A stretch of 64,000 bases of DNA from contig OU744450.1 of NCBI GenBank assembly GCA_916610825.1, forward strand, positions 24,408,430 through 24,472,429. The letters run 5' to 3'. The notes beneath the pieces were generated by a model. The model saw only the letters and a list, made by a program, of their open reading frames with translations. It was not told the origin of the DNA and ran no database searches. Both the position numbers and the translations under genes were made by a program. Below are positions 49,001-58,700 of the stretch, in pieces. This stretch comes from Haliclystus octoradiatus. Lineage: Eukaryota > Cnidaria > Staurozoa > Stauromedusae > Haliclystidae. Position 1 is the stretch's first letter, and each line of letters begins with the position of its first letter.

Positions 49001-52000
49001 TCTCTTCTATTTAAGCAGTGATTGTAAATACTCTTTATTGATATAATCTTCGATATTGTAGATCAATAAACAGATTTCTTTTCAGATAGGCATTAATTGT
49101 CAATGCGCATGCAGCTGCAGCTGCTCACAATGCAATTCCCTCTGGACCATTTCATCCACCATCAGTAGACGGGACTGACTTGATGTTTTAGATAAAGTAA
49201 AGAATGAGTTAACTCGGCTTTATATAAATTATTGACTGTGATGTAAATTACAGTAACTAAAAATTGACTGTTCAATATTTGAAGTTAATCTGATAAGAAA
49301 TGACTGAGGTATCAATGTCCCAATGCCTTTATTCTGCCACATGCAGGGTCCGACAAAATGTTTTACCTTCCGCAAACCTTATATTGTTAGATAAACGTTA
49401 GAAAAATGTTTAAGTAATTTTACTGACATAAAAGCGTAAAATCGAAGCTTTATTTTAGCTTTATAATCGACATTTTGGCTAACCTTCTGAATTTTTCTAG
49501 CCTTCCGCAAACTAGGTTTCCAAGTTTCCGGACTTTGTCGGACCCTGGCCCACATGTTTATTTTCATGATGTAACTACCAATACTACATATTTTTTCTTG
49601 GTACTGTAGTGTGAGGAAAACTAAATGTTGACATCGCAACAATAAACCTGTGGCTGAATAAACTATTAATACATCGATATCTCCGTCAATTCTTATCGAC
49701 ACGGCTTCATTCTTTGACCAATCAACTTTTTCATAGGAAATTATCATTTGGGGATATTTTCAACTTCAGTCATAATGCTAAAAGTAATATGGACCAATTT
49801 AATTTTTAATAATTTATAATTCTCTAGACAATTTCCATACTTTTATCAAATTCCATACTATTTCCACCGTTGTGAACTCTTGTTATTGCATTTTTCTCAT
49901 TGAACCCAGTTAGAAATAATCTAGATAAATCCTAGACTTCAGACTATTTTTGAAATGATTTGGCCTGGTATATAGCCACAGACGGATTGTTTAAATTGTT
50001 TATGTGTTGTAATTTTTTCCAGGTCAGGAAAGGTTCTTCTGAAGTTATTAGTTTATTAGAGAGTGCACTGAAAGCTATTATCGAAACAGAAATGGAGAGA
50101 GTCTATGAAGATGTTTGGTACGTACATACAAGCGGTTGCACTATGCAATGCGTATCTATCATAGCTATCGTATAGCTTCTTGTTATTGGCTAATTTTTGA
50201 AGTAAAGCTCAATCTACTGTATCTACCTTCACCTCGCTATTATGATAAAGTCAGTATGAGTCCTTGTTCGCTAAGCAGTATTGATGACGGCTGATGACCA
50301 GTAACAAGTACTTATTTACCCCCCTTGCTTAATGTCCCCACATAAAACTGATTTTTATGTTCCATTCTCTGTACAAACTCTCATATTCCGATCATGCTTA
50401 ATGCCCCATTTTCAATCGCATCAAAGGGAAGATACAGTGAAACCTGTATATAACGGCCAGCTAAAAGAGGTAGATAAACTGACCACTATAGACAGGTGGC
50501 CTTTATATACAGGTTTGATTCAATAGAAAATACCATTTTAGACATTGCAAGAGTGACCACTATAGACAGGTGGCCGCTGTATAGAGGTGACCGTTATAAC
50601 AGGTTTGACTGTATTATGCATGTTCAAATGTAGTTCTATTTCTATTATTTATAGTTATGTTGTTTTGATTTCATAGGACGGATGTAGTTGCTATAAAACC
50701 ACCTTGGATACTGAAAGATTTGTTACATTTAATCATGAAGTATGTTCTAAACTTCTTTCTAGTTTTTTTATTCTACTCAACGTTCTACACAACGTGGCAC
50801 TTGTGCCTTCTTTATTATTATAACTGGGCCTTTCTTCTCTAGTAAACATTATTGTCATTATGTACCAACTTTCTTCCTTTTAATTTGAAAAAGTGAACAT
50901 TTGAAAATAGCAGTTTTTCACTTCCATGGGCTGATTGACACAAAAAGTCAAACATGCATCAGTTATATTCATATTTAGTGATAGACTTATATTTAATGCT
51001 TGGTATCAATAATTTCCCAATGAAAACAGTTTGTAGTGATCTAAACGCAGTTGTTTAAGGCATTGTACGTCACCCCCCAGGGTATTGAGTTCAACTCCTA
51101 TGTGAAGCACTATTGGTTGGCGTCAGGTAAAGCATCCAGCCATTAAACTCATACGTTCTCCAAAACAAAACTTACCAATTAGTTATGATAAAATGACATA
51201 CAGATTGAACTTTGTATGAACTACTCAAAAACAGCTTATGAATGTTCATGATGTTCATGAAAAATTAATGATATTTTTAAGCTGTTTTATGACTAGTTTA
51301 TCAACTCATTTGATTTGTGAACATGTTGTATCGGTTAATTAAACAATGCATTCTTTAAAAAATACTTTGTTTTGTAACTTTTTTTGATTGAATTTCATTT
51401 ATTTTTCCACAGACATTGGATAGCTGTATTTCGATTGGCTGCGTCAGCCACACTTAAAGACTCTGCTATTGAACTTAGAAATTATGTAACAAAAACAAGT
51501 AAGACTTCTCTATTTCTAAATTTACTCAATACTGTACCCCAATGAATTAATTTATTTTTCAAATTAGTTTCTATCCAAGAAATTAGTCTGACACGTGTTT
51601 CGACCCTGTCAGGGGACTCATTAGAGACCTTTCTGATCTTGTAGCTCATAAGTCGCACCTGAAGTCCTGCTAATGAATAGTATAGATGGTGGCAACCTCG
51701 GTGCATGCACAGTTCCTGTTGAATAACAACATATCTCATTTTGATTGTTATCACAGTCAGTGTACTGGAATAAAGGGTGACCAGGATCTCGACCTGCTCA
51801 AACAAATCAGAAATACACTTGCTGTGTTTGTATTCTGATTTGCTACACAAGGAATGTTGGAAGTATCTAAAGCTCGAGTCGGAGCAGAGTTATCTAAATT
51901 ATCTGATATACCAAACCTGTTATACTGGTCACCTCTATACAGTGGCCACCGGTCTATGGTATTCACTCTATCAATGTCTATAAATAGTATTTCCTAAAAA

Positions 52001-55000
52001 TAAAGTGGAAGGTTATTTAATATGTATCTGATAACGTGTATGGTGTATGTGTTTAATAGCCAGATGCCACCCTTCTTTGAGCAAGAAATTCCCTTACTCG
52101 TTTATTGCAAATGGTATAGTTTTTTTGCATCCAATCCTTGGTTGTAAAACCTTTGAATTGCTATTTTGTTTAATCACTTTTAGGTCATTACAATACAGTC
52201 AATGATTTCGAAAAACTTGCAGGAAAAATCCTTGACATTTGCAGTGCTTTCTCAGTTAATGAAAGGTAATTGTAAAATCTGTTTATAATGCTCAAAATGT
52301 TGACTGAGAACACCCTCATTATCTTATCTTGCAGGGTTTTGATAAGCATAATATTTTTTATATTATTTCAAAGTCAACTATTAAACTCCTACAATCAAGC
52401 ATGTTGTAGCGAGCACCTCTATCCAGTGGCCACCTGTCCATAGTGGTCACTCTTGCAATGTCTAAAATAGTATTTTTTATCGAATCGAACCTGTATATAA
52501 AAGCCACCTGTCTATAGTGGTCAATTTATCTACCTCTCGTAGCTGGCTGTAATCTTTTCGTACCTTTTCCAAGTGGATTTTAGAAATTTCCAATTGAAAT
52601 TCAGAAATTTTCAATTCAATTTCAGAAATTTTCAAATGAATTGCAGACAGATAATTACTTCACAGACAACTGCTGATTTGATGCGTATCTGTCAATCATT
52701 AAGTTAATGATAACTATGCTTAAATGCTAGATATTTTCTCACCTATATTATTCATTAGACATTTTATAATAATCCCTCACCAATCTCCGTTAGCCTCCAG
52801 CTTCCTGTAAACTCCATCATGCTTACTCTATCTGCATTTGAGCGTAGTTATCATTAACTTCTGAAATTGGCTTGGAAATTTCTGAAATTCACTTTAACAA
52901 TGGTCTTGTTTTTCTTAATGTCTTTTGGTCCATTATCAGTTTTAAGAAACAAGTTTTCATTTTTCAAGGCGTTATTTGATGTAAATGGTATAAGTATAAG
53001 TTTGAGATATAAGTATAAAACTATTACAGTGGAGCCTGTATATAAAGGCCACATATGCGAGGTAGATAAATTGACCATTATATCCAGGTGGCCTTTATTT
53101 ACAGGTTTGATTCAATAAAAATAATATTTTAGACATTTCAAGAGCAACCACTAGAGACAGGTAGCAGCTGTATAGAGGTGACCGTCTTAACAGGTTTGAC
53201 TGTACATTGAATTCTGTTGTATATAACATCCAGCTATGAGAGGTAGATAAATCGACCACTATATGCAAGGTGGTTATTATATCCAGGGTTGGTACATTTC
53301 CCCATTCAAAACTGTTTAAGGAGGACTTTAACCACTTGACCACAAATATGTTTATGGTGTTTCAGAGCCCAGCTGCTGGAATTTTACTTATCCTAATTTC
53401 AAAATTTCACTTTATATGGACTTCACTGTATAACTGGTACACTTCACTCATTGAATACATAATTGTTTTTTACTTCTAGCTATTCAGCGTTGATCAATTG
53501 TTGTTCAGATGAGGTCTCAACTGTATTAGAAAGGATACTTAATGCTGCTGATATAAAATCACCAATATTAAACTCTTTGCCAAGCCCAGTGATAAGCCCA
53601 CCCAAAACATCATTCACTACTGTTATTGAACAACCTCCAGTTTCACCACCACCACTAAAACTAGATGTCAATGGTGTTTTTGATGAAATTTGGAATAACA
53701 TGAAATCTTGCAGGTAAGAATATTATAGCTACACCATACATTAGTTTACATTAGTACAATTAAACCTGTTTTAATGACCACCTCTATACAGCGACCACAT
53801 GTTTTTAGTGATCACTCTAACACTGTCAATACTGCTGTTAGTCGACTCTATTTATAAATGCTACCTGCATTTGATAATAAGGATATTGATTCAAGCAATC
53901 TGATTGGACACGAGGTACCACACCCAATCATTATATTACAGATAACACCCTATCAACATCACTCAGCTAATGGGTTTCTGAAAACAAGGAAGCTAATGAA
54001 TCTTGGGAATCAGTAAGCATATGTACAAATAATCACTTTGTAAAATAATGCTGTATTTGATCATTCACTTGGAGCCTTTCCTTTATTCCATGTTATGCTC
54101 CATGAAACTGAGAGTCGCTGCACTCAGGCTAGAGAAAATTAGATTACAAAAAGTCATTGTCTATTGTTAAAAACGAAAAATAACAATCAAATGCAACCTC
54201 AAGATTGGATGATGTTGTTTTAGGATCATGCCAATTTGAAAGGAGATAGTAACATTTTAAGCTGATACACAGCGTCCAACAAAAGTGGGGATCCTGGGAT
54301 CCCCACTTCCCGGAAGGCTAGACAAAATTCAGAAGAAAATTGATGTTTCTAATGATTTATTGGTCAAACATCAACAAAAAAACTCCAGAAGAATATGTTG
54401 AAATGCCTCTAGGATTCTAGAAGGCTGGACCTCTTGTCGGACCCTGCTGATCCAAACACAAATTCATAGCTTTGCAAAGTTGCTAGTTTTGTTGTCAAAT
54501 CTTTCTTATTGAATTGTTTGAGTGGAACGACTTATGTTATGTTAACATGAGTTATGTTAGCCTGTATGCTGAAGGTGCTAAATGATGATGATGATGGTGA
54601 TGATGATGTGCAGGTCTTATGTAGCCATACAGGATAACAAAGTTTATACCAGTGCCATCTATTTACAAAAGTTCGATGAAGCTCGAAAATCGCCATTTTC
54701 ATTCTATTGATAGCAAGGTTTTGCTTTTGACCAAATAATTTGCGTCCATAAAATCATGTGACTGGCATCTATCCAATAGGAGCCGAGAGCGGCACATGAA
54801 AGAATAGCACTTGTAAATAGATGGCTCTGAATTCATACAGGCTAACTGATTGGTCTATTTTTCAACTTATCCTTATTAAAAACAACAATGGAATTAAAGA
54901 TATTTATATTTGACTGAAACGGTTGCACAATGTGTATACTGTACCTATTATAAAATGAGAGTCAAAAATGAAACATTCTAGATTTCCGCAACTTTAAGTT

Positions 55001-55693
55001 TCACACCAGAAGGTGATCATCAGGCGATTTATTTCAACTATCCTACAAAAATTCATCCCTATCCTATATGAGCTACTCAGTTTTACAGTTGATTAGTTAT
55101 TGACTATGCTATTGTTTATTTGATTATGCCTTATTGTATAAAATTCCGGTTTTAGTTGTTAAGATGTCTTTAGATTAGTGAGATAAAATTTGTTCTCGTG
55201 GCGACATTATGGAACAATCCACCTATTAATATTATTATATTATTATTATTATTACTGTACATATTATAATTTTTCATTTTGTTTTGATTTAATAGCGGAA
55301 TAATAGTATCATCGTTAGATCTGCAGAATAGCGCTATTGCACCTACAATGCCAAAGCGAAGTCCTTCTGAAGCAGCTAGTATGCTTTTTGAGCTTTTGGA
55401 TTTATTCGAACCATTAATAGCCGATATGGAAGCGTAAGTATAATGCAGATTTTCATCTGTTATATTAACAAAGCTAGTCTGTATGTCGGTATTCATCACA
55501 CATAAAAAATCAGCTGTTTCCGTTCATTATTGCCTCTGACAGTGGCTGCTTCATTTAGTGACAGCTGGTATATAAGAGCAGTTGGAGCTTGGAGCAGTGC
55601 CCAACCATTACTATTCTAAATTCCTTTTTTTTCAATTGCTATGTTGTTTTTATCAGTTATGTATATAATGCAGCACATGATATGGTTTAATCC

Positions 55694-55726
<33 letters not shown>

Positions 55727-58700
55727 TTTTATAGCGCCTATATCATTTGCTCTAAGCGCTTTACAATATCTAAGTGTAAAAAAAAATAAATAAAAATTTA
55801 CAATTAACATCATATTAGTTTCGAACTTTAGTAAAATTAAAAAGTAAAAGTAAACGATAATAATAATAGATAATAATATAATAATAATATAATAATAGTA
55901 ATAATAGATAATTGAAATGTTTTTACAATACTTATATTTTGTTCAAAGTAGTTTTGTCCATTCATTCAACTGTTTCACTCAGGCAGAACATCATTCTGCC
56001 CGAGAATAGATAGTTCTCTGCTGCTGTTAACGTTATGTCGTTATATGTATGGCAAGGTGGAGTACAAGCAAAGAATGCAATCCAGGGCATAATTTAGTTT
56101 GCCTGCCACTTACGTTCTTGATCTACAATGGAATGGAATTGAGTGTGTTCTATATCCTCTCAAATCGTGGTCACCTTTCACCCCTTAGCGTAGAGATAGC
56201 TTCAGAATTGCTATGGCTACATGACGAAGTATATCGCCACAGAAAGCAGCTTTGCGCACAAATGTGAACAAATTTTCCACAATTGCATGCCCTGGAACCC
56301 TAGATTAGAATACCTTAGCCATTTATGAATCTCATCAGTAAGACCATCTATCATTTGGTGTTACTAATTCAATATGTTTTTTCTTCTATGTATTTTGCAG
56401 TTTATTAACAATACCTTTCGAACAAGCCCAGTTAGATCCTGCTCCTTTTGAAAAATTGAGACAGTCTATTGGGGCTGTGTTAGCAAAGGTACACTACTAC
56501 TCCTGTACTTCTACTAAGGACCACTACAACTAAGCAGCGGTCACCACTTATAATTTGATACCTATCTGAAACGGTCACTTCAATCACATCCTAGCTTGCG
56601 TCAGTCATCTAATTCAGTTACAAAAGAATAGGGTCTGTGTATTACACTTGTTCTGTCTCGTGACAGGATATCATGTCAAGATATTGATCTGTAGACAGGA
56701 AGTAGCGTTGCGTCGCTTCAGTATTACATATTCCAGTGTAGTTTCCTTGATCACAGGTGTGAGATTTCGCCCTCGCTTCCTTCTCATTTCACACAGAAGG
56801 CGAGAAAATCTTGCATAATTAGGATAAACTATTTACCATCAAGACACAAGATGGAATAGAACTTTAAAGCGTATTACATAAAGCCTGTTTTTTTGTGAAT
56901 TAATTGTGTCTGTGAAACATGTTGATTACATCCAAAATGGCTTAGTTAACAACAATTTGATCATTTAACAATTATGAACTATTTCAAAGTGGAGGGGGTT
57001 AGAATTTACATAACCCACCGTATTCATTTATTAAAGTCACATTTACCCGTTACAACCAACACATGCACAAATTCCTGGCCAATTAAGCATGTTCTTGCCT
57101 TGTTGCCTTATTCCAAGATGTATTATACAATGTAGCCTATTAGATACAGCATCACTGTTTTGGTGCAGTCAAACATTGTTATATTAAGCAGATGGAATGA
57201 ATTTGATATAAATTGGTTCTGAAAAATGAAATTTATCAAACCGATCGTGATAGTGATTAGTCATATTAGTGCAGAATTAGCTCTGTTGTGCAGAGTGTTC
57301 GGCATACACATATGAAGTGATATCTTGATTTTGCGTTTTTATTTTTCACTAATTCTTTGTTTTTGTGATTTGTTGAAGCTTCCACAATCAATTTTGCCTC
57401 CTTCAATAGAAAGTCTATACTTCTTTTGTGTGGAAACACAAACAAGGTTAGTTGATTTCAATTAATTTCCATATATTTGAACTTATAAGTCATGAGTTAT
57501 AGCAATGAGTCCCCTGCGTTGCTGGGTTAATTTGAGCTGATTTAGTTTTAAATTAACCAAATTGTGCAGAAAATGTATTTTAGCTACAGTCAAACCTGTT
57601 ATAACCATAGACATAATAGATATAGACTGCTGATGGCGTTCGAAAACGGGCTTAAAACGTAGCACCTATGGGGATCCATAATGGCTGACACATGCTCCCA
57701 AAGTGGCGGGGAAAGCAGTGTTTTGAACCAATGTTGTTGTTAGAAAATAAAAGAATAGATGAGCCGGATTATTTCGAGCTACTTTTAAAGCAATTAAATA
57801 TGATTGAAATTAACAGTTTTGTTGTGTATCACTCAATTTTGAATCAAATCTGCTCAATTATTTTATCAAATTTTCACTGAAATATTCCAATTTTGTAAGT
57901 AGATATATCGCCGCTTTTGTAACAATAAGACATCAAAATTTCAGAGTTTGCTCAGATTTAACATTTATTAATCATCCAAGCTGTATTTACATGACAAGGT
58001 GCAGTTTACTGCTGGTTACAGCAAAACACAGGACGCAGAATGAGTGTAGAAAAGTTGATATTGAAACAATGACAAACAAATTGCAATAATGCTACGAAAA
58101 ATATTCAAATTTAATTCACCAAATATCCAAATATTTTACACCCCATAGTGATAATAGTTATAAAGTCTAATATTGATGAAGATAGCCACAAATTAAGCCT
58201 CATAACCAGCAGTACCATCGCAAAACAAGCGTAGCGGATACCAATTAATATAAAAATATGCAAATTTTTATTATAATCAATGTTTCCGTATCATTAAAAC
58301 CATATTAAAAATGTTCAAAAGCAAGACAAATAGATATATGCAGCGATTTAAATCAATTCAAGCACTTTGTGTCTACTTCAAATACCAAATTGTATTGGAA
58401 TTTAGCCTTTTGCGGTCCGTTTACAACATACAACTGCAACTTTTGGGCGCATGTGTCTACCATTTTGGCTGCCCATGAGTGCCACGCGTCACGTGACCCC
58501 ATCAGCGGTCTATATCTATTATGTCTATGGTTATAACGGTCACATCTATTATGCGGCCACCTGTCGGTAGTGGTCACTCTTGGTATGTCTAAATAAGTAT
58601 TTTCTATTGAATCAACCCATCATGTAAAGGTCACCTGTCTATAGTAGCCAAGTTGTCAACCTCTTCTAGGTGGCTGTTATATACAGGTTTTACTGTATTC

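Noticed and set aside
49085-49172. Cys-rich stretch (NCQCACSCSCSQC) after a TTTTCAG acceptor, as an extra SWT1 exon
   Set aside because: It is in phase with the previous exon but hits a stop with no donor, while the exon at 50023 continues the protein with strong similarity to SWT1.
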